A stretch of DNA of 10,907 nt from Candidatus Poribacteria bacterium (GCA_002687025.1 NYZG01000117.1:1-10907); one strand, 5' to 3'. Positions 1 to 7,078 are shown, numbered from the stretch's first letter. A program made the numbers and translations. The notes: generated from the sequence alone by a model not told the origin.

Positions 1-595
1 GCATCGCGAACTCGTCCAGATCCGCGTGCCCACGTCGAGCCTCCTCTTCGCGCCAGCGAGTCGCATGGCGCTCTTCCAGACGCAGCAGCTTCTGCTCTTC
101 CTGTCGCGCGAGAATCAGCTCCGCACGCTTGTGCTCGATCGCCCCGCGCGCCCCTTCGATCGCGACGAGGAGAGACAGCTCGCGATCGGCCAGACCGCGG
201 TAGTACCCCCACGGCCCCGTCAGCCCCTCGCACTCGACGCCGAGAAGGTCGCGGATGACCTTCTGCGTCTTCGCGATCTCGACCTCAAGCTCTCCCAACG
301 CGCCGCCCGGATTGAAGTACGTCTGCGCGCCGCCATGCACCTCTTTGCCGTCGCGCGGGTCCATGTAGATGGACTTGAGGAGCATGTGGCTGTACGTGTG
401 CTGGCCGATGGTTAGCAGCGGGTCGTCCACGTGCCGGAGTATGTCGTCTACCCGCGCTTCGACGGTTGTTCCGACGAGGTAGATGGACCACGGCACGTCG
501 AACCGCGTGTGCAGTTCGGCGGCTCCGTCAAGGAAGCCCGCCGTGCTGTCGGACGCCGACTCAACGTCGTAGCCGAGAAGAACTGTGCCGCTCAT
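1..595 (-). CDS. NodB-like polysaccharide deacetylase, partial (C-terminus beyond left edge)
   Basis: The frame starts at ATG 595-593 and stays open to the left edge (198 residues visible). It looks like a NodB-homology (carbohydrate esterase 4-like) deacetylase, which removes N- or O-acyl groups from glycans using a metal bound by Asp/His/His. Visible motifs are LGYDVE (Asp10, motif 1), QHTYSH (His66 and His70, motif 2) and GPWGYYRG at 127-134, where the family has its third motif. From about residue 138 the expected barrel is replaced by some 55 residues of strongly charged helix rich in Glu, Arg and Lys. Codon third positions stay GC-rich there, so a frameshift is unlikely. The start overlaps the stop of the upstream amidohydrolase as ATGA, which implies coupling. 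No signal peptide is seen, so it is probably cytoplasmic. The superfamily is fairly sure; the substrate is unknown. Confidence 0.75.
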   Translation of the reverse strand, partial: MSGTVLLGYDVESASDSTAGFLDGAAELHTRFDVPWSIYLVGTTVEARVDDILRHVDDPLLTIGQHTYSHMLLKSIYMDPRDGKEVHGGAQTYFNPGGALGELEVEIAKTQKVIRDLLGVECEGLTGPWGYYRGLADRELSLLVAIEGARGAIEHKRAELILARQEEQKLLRLEERHATRWREEEARRGHADLDEFAM

Positions 596-1923
596 CTGCT
601 TATGTCCCGTCGTCCTGGGAGGGTGGTAGCTTGCGCCATGCTGCCCGCGTTCTCGGGGTTCGTCGATTCGTTGTAGAGGTGCGGGCGTCGTTGCATCCAG
701 TTCACGTCGCGGAAGCACGCGCCGTTCCACGTGCGGAAGCCGTCATCGAGCTCGACCGTGGCGATCACGAAGTCCTGGTCGCCCTCGTTCCAGGCGACGA
801 CATCGCCCTTACGGTCGACCACGCAGCTTCCGTGAGTCTCGTTGCGCACGACGACCATGCACAACTGCGTATCCATCGCGTGCGCGCGCATTATCGCCTT
901 CCACCGTTCCTCGCTGAAGTACGGCGAGCCCACGGTCCAACGGTCGGCCCGGTGGTCGCCCATGATGGGCAGCAGGAGGAAGTCGGCGCCGTTCAGGCCG
1001 ACCATGCGGGACGACTCGGCGGCCGAGGAATCCATGCAGATGTTGCAGCCGATCCTCCCGATGTCCGTGTCGAACACGGGGAAGTCGTCGCCGGCCAGGA
1101 GGCCGTTCTCGTCTTCGCCGCCCACGGCGAGATGCACCTTGCGGTACACGCCGGCGACATCGCCGTCCGGGCCGTACAGCACGGCGCTGTTGAAGACCGC
1201 ATCGCCGTCGCGTTCGTACATTCCGAGCAGGAGATGTAGGCCGTGCCGCTTCGCGAGGTCGGCGAACGGAGCGGCCTCGGGGGAATCCGTCGTGACCCCC
1301 AAATCGATGGGGCTGTCGTCGATGTGCCAGTGTAACGCGATCTCCGGCAGGACGATCAGGTCTGGCTTCTCGGCCGCGGCCGCCTCGCATAGGGGCAGGT
1401 AGTAGTCGATGTTGTCCTGCGCCTCGCGGAACGGCCCTCGCCGACCGCGGACCTTGCCCGTGACGAGGGCCACCGTCACCGGCGGCATCGGCTCAGGACG
1501 CGTCGCGGTCTCGACGCGCGGGGGCTGCCAGGTCACCGTCCCGGTCGTCGACCATCGGAACAGCATGCGGACGGTGAAGCCTGAAGCCGCTTCAGGAGCC
1601 GTGACGACGCGGACGAACGTAACGGCGCCGTCGTCCCCGAATTCCGGGATGAGGTACTCCCAGTGGCGGCCCTCCTGGCCGGCCCACTCGACGAAGCACC
1701 GCAGAGAATCGGCCGGCGCGTGCGTATCGGTCACGTGGGCGTTACAGGCGATCGTGTAGGTCGCGCCCGGCTCCGCGTCTTCGTACCGGACGCTCCATCC
1801 GCCGACGCACGTGCGCGTGCCGTTCGCCGCGGTGATGCACGCGTCCCCCTGACGCTCCAGTACCGGCGCGGCCTTCGGGTGGGGGCTCCAGGGCTCGACC
1901 GCTGCTGCGTTCAGTTGTGACAT
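592..1923 (-). CDS. Carbon-nitrogen hydrolase (nitrilase superfamily) with N-terminal beta-rich domain
   Basis: A 443-aa protein. Start ATG 1923 is chosen over the in-frame ATG at 1962 because a strong Shine-Dalgarno (GAGGAGGAGG) sits just before it. Residues about 150-400 form a nitrilase-fold domain with the full Glu-Lys-Cys triad: LIVLPEIALHW (Glu194), GVYRKVHL (Lys262) and ICMDSS (Cys296). Such enzymes hydrolyse non-peptide C-N bonds of amides, carbamoyl compounds or nitriles through a cysteine thioester. The first roughly 145 residues are rich in short strands and aromatics (for example RCFVEWAGQEGRHWEYLIPE) and look like a beta-sandwich, possibly ligand-binding; standard single-domain members are about 270-330 aa. 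No signal peptide is seen. It overlaps the downstream deacetylase gene by 4 nt (ATGA). The superfamily is secure; the substrate cannot be read from sequence. Confidence 0.9.
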   Translation of the reverse strand: MSQLNAAAVEPWSPHPKAAPVLERQGDACITAANGTRTCVGGWSVRYEDAEPGATYTIACNAHVTDTHAPADSLRCFVEWAGQEGRHWEYLIPEFGDDGAVTFVRVVTAPEAASGFTVRMLFRWSTTGTVTWQPPRVETATRPEPMPPVTVALVTGKVRGRRGPFREAQDNIDYYLPLCEAAAAEKPDLIVLPEIALHWHIDDSPIDLGVTTDSPEAAPFADLAKRHGLHLLLGMYERDGDAVFNSAVLYGPDGDVAGVYRKVHLAVGGEDENGLLAGDDFPVFDTDIGRIGCNICMDSSAAESSRMVGLNGADFLLLPIMGDHRADRWTVGSPYFSEERWKAIMRAHAMDTQLCMVVVRNETHGSCVVDRKGDVVAWNEGDQDFVIATVELDDGFRTWNGACFRDVNWMQRRPHLYNESTNPENAGSMAQATTLPGRRDISR

Positions 1924-1960
1924 GGTCCTCCTCCTCGAGCGGGCGTAGGGGCGCCACGGC

Positions 1961-1990
1961 ATGCTATTGCCGCGCAGCCGGGGTACACAA
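1961..1990 (-). promoter_or_regulatory. Possible sigma70-type promoter for the amidohydrolase-deacetylase pair
   Basis: On the minus strand, TTGTGT (1990-1985) and TAGCAT (1966-1961) are separated by 18 nt, and the -10-like box lies 37 nt before ATG 1923. The matches to consensus are partial (3/6 and 4/6), so this is only a candidate. Confidence 0.25.
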
Positions 1991-2078
1991 GCAGCGGCAT
2001 CCGCGCCCCAGCGATGCCGCGGACGGGATCGCGTGGCGTCCGCCGATGCTGCTGGTCCGTACAGATCGAGCGCCGCGC

Positions 2079-2330
2079 CTATAGCAGGCGCTGGAGGAGC
2101 GAGGCGAGCGACCCGACGGCGATGCCGACCCCGACTGCGGTGACCTTCAGTCCCCGCTCCATACTGAGCGTGCGGGCCAGCAGCGCCGACATAGCCTCTT
2201 CGAGCGCCGCCATCCGCGCGCGCTGCTCATCGAAGTGACTGACGGCGTGCGCGATGAAATCCGCGTCGAGCCCGGTGATGCGCGATGAGTCTTGGGATTC
2301 AGCTGGGTCATCGGACGGGTGTCGAGCCAT
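2079..2330 (-). CDS. Small membrane protein, 83 aa, C-terminal transmembrane helix
   Basis: I do not recognise a family. Start ATG 2330 has a Shine-Dalgarno-like GGGAG a few bases upstream. Residues 1-20 are polar and likely disordered. Residues about 25-58 form an amphipathic, probably coiled-coil helix (HFDEQRARMAALEEAMSALL). Residues about 62-82 form one hydrophobic segment (VTAVGVGIAVGSLASLL) ending in QRLL. The layout of coiled coil then C-terminal helix recalls tail-anchored proteins and XhlA-like holin accessories, but no sequence signature supports a specific family. It is divergent from the C39-like gene at 2784 across a long gap, and co-directional with the amidohydrolase gene 155 bp downstream. 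A second small membrane protein lies on the far side of the C39-like gene. The ribosome site, heptads and hydrophobic end together make it likely to be real. Confidence 0.6.
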   Translation of the reverse strand: MARHPSDDPAESQDSSRITGLDADFIAHAVSHFDEQRARMAALEEAMSALLARTLSMERGLKVTAVGVGIAVGSLASLLQRLL

Positions 2331-2783
2331 GGTGATCTCCCTATGCCGCGCGGTAGGCGGCGGGGTGGATCAGTGTCGAAGCAACGGCGCCGGCCGAGCG
2401 CCTACACAGCGGCCGAGACGACCGCCGTCAGGGATCGCATGCTAGACGAGAACGAACCCTCGGGGAACCCACCTCGCGACCGCGTGTCCCCGACAACGGG
2501 AGACCGCGTAGGGCACGAGCGTCTGCCCGCTCTCGGCGGCCGACGACGCAATCAGCTGGCGGCTACATCTCCACGCGCCTCGCCGTCACCCACGGGCATG
2601 CGCAGATGAGGGTCGCCGGCGGCCGCCGCGTGCCCCGACCTCAACCGCGCGAGCCCTGACGCGCCCATGCTCTGCGGACACGACGGGCGGGGCGCGGCCG
2701 TGCCGGGAGCCATCCCAACCACGGGACGGATGCCGCAACGCCACGCACGGCGCGGGCGTTCCCATGGCTGGAAGGAGAGGGCC
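2331..2783. other. 453-bp divergent intergenic region without a convincing gene
   Basis: This gap lies between the starts of the 83-aa membrane protein (minus) and the C39-like protein (plus), so it should hold both promoters. I see no good -10/-35 pair; it is GC-rich throughout. A plus-strand frame from GTG 2373 to stop 2609 (78 codons) follows a GGGGTGG purine run and has GC-rich third positions over its first 28 codons (beginning VSKQRRRPSAYTAAETTA). It then becomes Pro/Ser/Arg-rich and unconvincing. It may be a decayed or very small gene; I do not call it as a CDS. Confidence 0.5.
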
Positions 2784-3749
2784 ATGAGAAAGCTCGAGAA
2801 TCTGACCGCGGAGATGACATACGTCGGGGATCTGCAACTCGGCTGTATGAAGGGCAGCCTCGACTACCTCGGCATCGAGGTCTCCAGACCGTGGCTCGCC
2901 GGCGTGACCGGTCAGGCGTTTGTCATCGGCATCGCGCCGGACATCTGCCTCAGCTCGGTATCGAGCTGTCTGGAAGACGAATACGCCGACGGCACGATGG
3001 CGCGTCTAGGCCGCAACCTCGGGTACGAGCTGGAATACCACCGCTTCGATGGGCGCGACCCGAACAGGCGAGCGATGGCCTGGGAACGCTTCCAGGAGGC
3101 GATCGATGCCGGGCGCCCGTGCTACGGCTACTTCAACTTCTGCTACCAGCTATACGTGGGCTACGATGCCGAAGGCTTCTACATCGGCGACGGCGCGACC
3201 AACGCCGGACAAGGCCCGTTCTCCATGCTCGACGTCGACGGTGACAGTTGGAATCTGTGCATCGTCGGCCCTGCTGGTCCATCGTCCGATGACCGCACGG
3301 CGGCCAAGGATGGGCTGGAGTTCGTGATCCGACACGCACGCGCAGGCGAGGTCGGGGACGGCCCCGGCGAAACCCAGGCAGGCGACGCTCACGGCGCCGA
3401 GGCGTATCGCCGTTGGATCGCGTTCATGGATGTCGGCAAGGAAAGCGGGACATGGCGCGCCATCGACCACTATGTCCGTTGCCGAGAGCTTGCCGTGGAG
3501 TTCCTGGCAGAGGCGCAGCTTCGGCTGCCTGCGGACGTTGACCCTCTGCTCAGAGAGGCGCGGCGGCTTTACCGAAGCGTCTGTGACGACCTCTGGCCGA
3601 TTGCGGACGCCTTCGGCCAGGGGAAGCAACCGATCCCGTTCGGCGAGTCGGGCAGCCTCCACGCGGAGGCGGCTGATAGACTGCGCTCCGCCTGCGACAG
3701 CGAGACGAGGGCTCTCACGGTCCTCGAGAGCATTGCCGAGGCTTTATGA
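2784..3749 (+). CDS. C39-peptidase/BtrH-like domain protein, 321 aa, function unknown
   Basis: Start ATG 2784 follows a strong Shine-Dalgarno (GGAAGGAGAGG); the longer in-frame start at 2667 is less likely. Residues about 10-165 resemble the papain-like fold of C39-type peptidases and BtrH N-terminal acyltransferase domains: a Cys-led helix (QLGCMKGSLDYLG, Cys21), GRNLGYELEYHRF, and a strand GRPCYGYFNFCYQLYVGYD with GFYIGD after it. Where such enzymes place a catalytic His just before the strand leading to GYD, this protein has Tyr/Gln (121-122). It may therefore be non-catalytic or use another base. Residues about 200-321 are mostly helical (RRWIAFMDVGKESGTWRAIDHY). No signal peptide is seen. 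It is the only plus-strand gene and is flanked by two small membrane-protein genes. The fold assignment is from remembered family features and is moderate; the function is unknown. Confidence 0.7.
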   Translation: MRKLENLTAEMTYVGDLQLGCMKGSLDYLGIEVSRPWLAGVTGQAFVIGIAPDICLSSVSSCLEDEYADGTMARLGRNLGYELEYHRFDGRDPNRRAMAWERFQEAIDAGRPCYGYFNFCYQLYVGYDAEGFYIGDGATNAGQGPFSMLDVDGDSWNLCIVGPAGPSSDDRTAAKDGLEFVIRHARAGEVGDGPGETQAGDAHGAEAYRRWIAFMDVGKESGTWRAIDHYVRCRELAVEFLAEAQLRLPADVDPLLREARRLYRSVCDDLWPIADAFGQGKQPIPFGESGSLHAEAADRLRSACDSETRALTVLESIAEAL

Positions 3750-3767
3750 GCGAGGGCGCCCGCTGAT

Positions 3768-4085
3768 CTACCTGTGCCCGTCGTTGCTATCTCCGAGCGC
3801 CGTCGGCTCTCGACCATCCCGAGATGCGCGAGACCGCGACGTCACGCCGCGTTCCTCGTTCAGGTGGAGGAGCAGGTCGGCGATCATCTCCTGTGTTTTC
3901 GCCACCTGGTCGTGTAGCGAAGGCGTGGCCTCTGCCTTCGCGAGCGCATCCGCCTCCCGTTGCTCCCGCTCCCGTCGTCGCGAGTTTTGGAAGGCGTGCA
4001 CTAGCGTGGCGATGCCGACGAGTGCGAATATGCCGTTCTCGATCAGGAACAGCACCGTGAAGAATGCCAGGAATTCCGTGTCCAT
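3768..4085 (-). CDS. Small membrane protein, 105 aa, N-terminal transmembrane helix and charged helix
   Basis: I do not recognise a family. Start ATG 4085 (with a short GGGA eight bases upstream) is preferred to ATG 4169, because the protein then opens with a clean hydrophobic segment (FLAFFTVLFLIENGIFALVG, residues about 5-31). A basic stop-transfer stretch (NSRRREREQRE) and a charged, probably coiled-coil helix to about residue 79 follow, then a polar tail. The topology is probably N-out with the helix in the cytoplasm. Its gene ends 18 bp from the convergent end of the C39-like gene. The stretch EMIADLLLHLNEERGV weakly resembles EAMSALLARTLSMERGL in the 83-aa protein. It could be a membrane anchor or scaffold, but no function can be assigned. 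Confidence 0.6.
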   Translation of the reverse strand: MDTEFLAFFTVLFLIENGIFALVGIATLVHAFQNSRRREREQREADALAKAEATPSLHDQVAKTQEMIADLLLHLNEERGVTSRSRASRDGREPTALGDSNDGHR

Positions 4086-4144
4086 GTGATCCCGCGTCTC
4101 CCATCTGGCGCCGCTAGCTGCCGCAGGCGGATCGGGGCGTCCTG

Positions 4145-4150
4145 AGTATA
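4145..4150 (-). promoter_or_regulatory. Candidate -10 box (TATACT) upstream of the 105-aa membrane protein gene
   Basis: Read on the minus strand, TATACT lies about 60 nt before ATG 4085 and is a 5/6 match to the sigma70 -10 consensus in an otherwise GC-rich gap. The best-spaced -35 (TGGCGT) is poor, so only the -10 is proposed. Confidence 0.3.
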
Positions 4151-4249
4151 GCGGCGCGTCCCCAAGCACGCCATCCCAGAGCGTTCAGCGCGACTCGCCG
4201 CGCATGGCAGCGCGCGACGGGTGGCGCGTCCGTCCCACGGGCGTCACCG

Positions 4250-4954
4250 CTACTCGTACGCGCACACGAGCGTCATCTGCGGCGGACGCGCCACGCCGAT
4301 CTCCACCGCGCGAGCCTTGAGACGTTCGTATTCCGTAGAGACATCGGCCGGCGCGCCGTCGGGGTAGGCGTCGGCGATGACGGAGCCGGCCCTCCCCGCG
4401 AACCCGTCGGGGCCCTTCTCCACGGGAGCGTCATCGTGCGGCGCGTCGAAGGCGTGCGCGACCTCCAGTCCCGCGCCTTCGATGAAGCCGTGGATGTCAC
4501 CACGCGTATACGCCTCTCGGTGGTATTCGCCCATGCCGAGGTGGAGCCGCGCGATCAATGCGTGCAGGTCGCGCTGCGTCTGCTGCGGCGGCGTGAGTCC
4601 GTCGGCGTACATCTCATGGATGATGACGACGGCGTCGGCGTTGGCGATGGCCCGGAGATCCCGGAGGATGTCCCCAACGCCTTCGAGGTGGTGCAGAGCG
4701 TTCGATACCGAGATCGTGTCGAACCCGTGGTCGCCGCGCAGATAATCGGCGATCGCGGACGCCACGAACGTGACGTCATGACCGTCGACGTTCGCGAGGA
4801 ACTCGTCGCGTTTGTCAGCGATGTCGAGACCCGTGACGCTGGCGTACGACGCGAGGCCGTCGACCAGCCGCCGCGCGAAGGCGCCTCCTCCGCAGGCGAT
4901 GTCCAGAATCGCCCCGCCAGCTCGTGTCTGCAGATACTCCTCGAGCGACTCCAT
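4250..4954 (-). CDS. Class I SAM-dependent methyltransferase, 234 aa
   Basis: Start ATG 4954 is preceded by AAGGA at good spacing; the open frame further upstream is GC-driven and lacks family features. The protein is a Rossmann-fold methyltransferase. Motif I is ILDIACGGGAFARRL (16-30), the acidic ribose-binding strand is VTGLDI (40-45), and the post-motif strand FDTISVSNALHHLEGVGDIL (78-97) is typical of the Methyltransf_11/25 group. Residues 107-113 (DAVVIIH) give the next strand. After about residue 145 comes a helical cap (GDIHGFIEGAGLEVAHAF) and a C-terminal extension ending in TLVCAYE. It is a small-molecule type enzyme with no sign of DNA or rRNA specificity. It is probably the last gene of the long minus-strand cluster, but a 165-bp gap separates it from the acetyltransferase gene, so it may have its own promoter. 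The substrate is unknown. Confidence 0.85.
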   Translation of the reverse strand: MESLEEYLQTRAGGAILDIACGGGAFARRLVDGLASYASVTGLDIADKRDEFLANVDGHDVTFVASAIADYLRGDHGFDTISVSNALHHLEGVGDILRDLRAIANADAVVIIHEMYADGLTPPQQTQRDLHALIARLHLGMGEYHREAYTRGDIHGFIEGAGLEVAHAFDAPHDDAPVEKGPDGFAGRAGSVIADAYPDGAPADVSTEYERLKARAVEIGVARPPQMTLVCAYE

Positions 4955-5119
4955 GTGCGTCCTTACTCTCGTTGAGCCGGAGGGCCGACCCGCCCAGGTG
5001 AATCCTGGCCTGCGAGTTGTACCACCGATCGCCTGTGGTATCGAGTTGGCCTCGCAATCGGTGCTCGTGCTCCGGCGTGGGATGGCGGCGGGTAGAGTCG
5101 GCCGCACAAGCTCCGCGGC

Positions 5120-5560
5120 CTAGCCGGTCTCGTACACGAAGACGACGTCGTCGGCCGCCGGCCGCTCGCCGCCGGTCGACTCGTACAGACGCATCGCCGC
5201 CTGATTCGACTGATTCGAGATGACGAACATCTCACTGAATCCGGCCTCACCGCATATGCCGAGGAGAGCATCCATGAGCGCCGTCGCGACGCCCATGCGT
5301 CGGAACCCAGGCAGGACATCGACCTCGTGCAGGTAGAGCATGGCGCCTCGGGCATCTATCCGGGGCAGCGCATACGCCAGGGCGAAGCCGGCCGGGTCGT
5401 CCTCGACATACCCGATCATGAGGTACGCGCGCGAGTCCCCGAGAAGGGCCTGGACCGCGCTCTCATCGAGGTCGGGATGGTCCGTGAACACGTGCGAGGC
5501 GCTCAGTACGGCGTCTACGTCGCGCTCGGCCATGCGAGCCACGCGCGGTGATGGCGTCAT
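5120..5560 (-). CDS. GNAT-family N-acetyltransferase, AAC(3)-I-like, 146 aa
   Basis: This is an acetyl-CoA-dependent acyltransferase of the GNAT fold. The acetyl-CoA pyrophosphate loop is visible as GFRRMGVATALMDALL (85-100), preceded by the strand MLYLHEVDVLP (74-84). It is followed by motif B: NQSNQAAMRLYESTGG (116-131). The order YLHEVDV, RRMGVATAL, AMRLYESTGG and a final acidic VVFVYE recalls aminoglycoside 3-N-acetyltransferase type I relatives, but most such homologues are unrelated to resistance. I chose ATG 5560, which has GAGGG upstream and begins 20 bp after the sulfatase stop. A GTG at 5626 would add 22 residues and overlap the sulfatase gene. Its place in a sugar-active operon makes an amino-sugar or small amine a reasonable substrate; this is inference. 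Confidence 0.85.
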   Translation of the reverse strand: MTPSPRVARMAERDVDAVLSASHVFTDHPDLDESAVQALLGDSRAYLMIGYVEDDPAGFALAYALPRIDARGAMLYLHEVDVLPGFRRMGVATALMDALLGICGEAGFSEMFVISNQSNQAAMRLYESTGGERPAADDVVFVYETG

Positions 5561-5580
5561 GTCGCGGCGTCCCTCGTCCG

Positions 5581-6972
5581 TCACGAAGATACAGACTTCC
5601 ACGGGTCGTCGATTCTGCAGCTCCACTGACGGACCTCGCCTTCCAGCTCGCGCGCAAGGTCTGGCTCACGATCCGAGACGTTCACGAGCTGGTACGGGTC
5701 GGCGGCATGGTCCTGCAGGATCGTCCGCTCCTTGCCGTCGTCGCCCCGCTCGATGACGAACGTGTGCGAATGCGTCAAGACGCCGCGGCGGCCGATCTCC
5801 GTTCGTCCGGGCGGCGATGTGTAATACAGGGCGGATGTCGGCCGCTCGTACGGCGCGCCCAGCAGAGCGGGGGACGCGTCGGAGCCCTGGACATCGTTGG
5901 GGATACGGTCTCCCTCGCCGGCCATGCCGAGTAAGGTGGGCATCAGGTCTGGAGTGCCGATGAGCAGGTCATCCTCACGCGCCGCCACACGGTCGGGCCA
6001 CCGGATCATCATCGGCACACGGAACGACTCGTCGTACCAGACGTCCTTACCGATGAGGCCGTGCGATCCGAGCATGTCGCCGTGGTCCGACGTGAACACC
6101 ACGATAGTGTTCTCGCTCAGTCCCGCGTCGTCGAGCGCTCCGAGCAATCTGCCGAACTGCTCGTCAACGCCGGTGACCGCGGCGAAGTACTGCTGCAGCG
6201 TTCTTCTGGCTCGCTCCTCGCCACCGATGGCGTCGGGATCGAAGTTCGCGCGGTTGGCCAACTCGGGCAGCTTCATCGCCTCGTATGGGTGCAGGTACTC
6301 GTCGGGTACAGCGGCGTACGGCGGATGAGGAGGGTTGTGCGACATGATGAGCGAGAAGGGCTTGGCCGGGTCGCGCTGCCTCCCGTCGTCATTGCGGATG
6401 TACGCGATCGCGGTGTCCGTCTCGTGTTTCACCGACCACTCGTCGACATCGATCCGCTCGTCCACAGCGGCTTCGGTCTGCCAGTAGTGCGGGTTCATGT
6501 GCCAATCGCAGCACCCATACGTGTGCCAGAAGTCGAAGTGGTGTCTCCGTTCCACGGGTGTATGCGTGTCCCAGATGACGCCATTCCCCCTCGGGCCCTC
6601 GGTGTAGGCGTTGTGCTCTTCCGTCGGCGGGTCGAGATGCCATTTGCCGATGTAGCCCTGATCGTACCCAGCGGCGTGCAGTACGTCGGGCAGGCAAACG
6701 TCCTCCGATCGCAGGTAGTTCCCATACTGAACGGTATCGGAGTTGCAGTTCCCCACGACCCCATTTGCGTGCGGATACTTGCCCGTCAGGAGCATCGCCC
6801 GGTACGGGCTACAGACTGGGCGCGTGCTCACAGCGTGGGTGAGCACGCAGCTCTCCTCCGCGAACCGGTCCAGGGCCGGGGTAATCACTGGGTCCGCGCC
6901 TACGAATCCGAGCGCTTGACGGCGGAACTGGTCGGCGAACACGAACAGGATGTTAGGTCGGTCGTCAGGCAT
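5581..6972 (-). CDS. Type I (formylglycine) sulfatase, 463 aa, cytoplasmic
   Basis: This enzyme hydrolyses sulfate esters. Metal-binding residues sit in NILFVFADQFRRQ (Asp14 region) and TSDHGDMLGSHG (294-305, Asp296 and His297). The active-site signature is CSPYRAMLLTG with Cys54, fitting CxPxR, so Cys54 should be converted to formylglycine. Other landmarks are IGKWHL (108-113), SHNPPHPPY (211-219) and GKDVWYDESFRVPMMIRWP (308-326). The length is typical for the S1 alkaline-phosphatase-superfamily sulfatases. Start ATG 6972 gives the usual N-terminus, PNILF near residue 6; the open frame further upstream lacks family features. There is no signal peptide, unlike many secreted glycan sulfatases, so it should act inside the cell. 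No maturase gene (FGE or anSME) is in the window. It lies downstream of a sugar kinase and a glycoside hydrolase, pointing to a sulfated carbohydrate. Confidence 0.93.
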   Translation of the reverse strand: MPDDRPNILFVFADQFRRQALGFVGADPVITPALDRFAEESCVLTHAVSTRPVCSPYRAMLLTGKYPHANGVVGNCNSDTVQYGNYLRSEDVCLPDVLHAAGYDQGYIGKWHLDPPTEEHNAYTEGPRGNGVIWDTHTPVERRHHFDFWHTYGCCDWHMNPHYWQTEAAVDERIDVDEWSVKHETDTAIAYIRNDDGRQRDPAKPFSLIMSHNPPHPPYAAVPDEYLHPYEAMKLPELANRANFDPDAIGGEERARRTLQQYFAAVTGVDEQFGRLLGALDDAGLSENTIVVFTSDHGDMLGSHGLIGKDVWYDESFRVPMMIRWPDRVAAREDDLLIGTPDLMPTLLGMAGEGDRIPNDVQGSDASPALLGAPYERPTSALYYTSPPGRTEIGRRGVLTHSHTFVIERGDDGKERTILQDHAADPYQLVNVSDREPDLARELEGEVRQWSCRIDDPWKSVSS

Positions 6973-7078
6973 GAGTGTTCTCGCGGGCCGGTGGCGTCGG
7001 TGGCGAATCGGGAACCGAGATGCGGCAGAGCGCAACCACGCCAGGGCCGACGTCGAGTGTCGTCGTCTCCTGCGCCAT
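6965..7078 (-). CDS. Possible 37-aa peptide between kinase and sulfatase genes
   Basis: A short frame begins ATG 7078, 16 bp after the kinase stop, and ends at a TGA overlapping the sulfatase start by 8 nt (ATGCCTGA). Its third codon positions are GC-rich like the real genes. The peptide begins MAQETTTLDVGPGVVALC and ends in a Pro-rich tail. There is no good ribosome-binding site and no family match. It could be a leader coupling sulfatase translation or chance in GC-rich DNA. Confidence 0.25.
   Translation of the reverse strand: MAQETTTLDVGPGVVALCRISVPDSPPTPPARENTHA

Noticed and set aside
809..1390. Long open frame antisense or out of frame within the amidohydrolase region
   Set aside because: Arg/Pro-rich shadow of the nitrilase-superfamily gene, which carries the full catalytic triad in its own frame.
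2075..2091. Hairpin GCGCCT-ATAGC-AGGCGC over the stop codon of the 83-aa gene
   Set aside because: The stem is only 6 bp and no T run follows on the minus strand, so it does not qualify as an intrinsic terminator.
2552..2837. Minus-strand frames overlapping the start of the C39-like gene
   Set aside because: They run antisense to the C39-like gene's ribosome site and start, and are Arg/Pro-rich with no recognisable features.
3749..3764. GC-rich imperfect hairpin between the convergent gene ends
   Set aside because: It has a bulged short stem and no T run on either strand; termination is plausible here but not shown.
4994..5040. Two small inverted repeats (CCAGG/CCTGG and TACCAC/GTGGTA) in the 165-bp gap before the 234-aa methyltransferase gene
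   Set aside because: Arms of 5 and 6 bp in GC-rich DNA are expected by chance, and no promoter elements accompany them.
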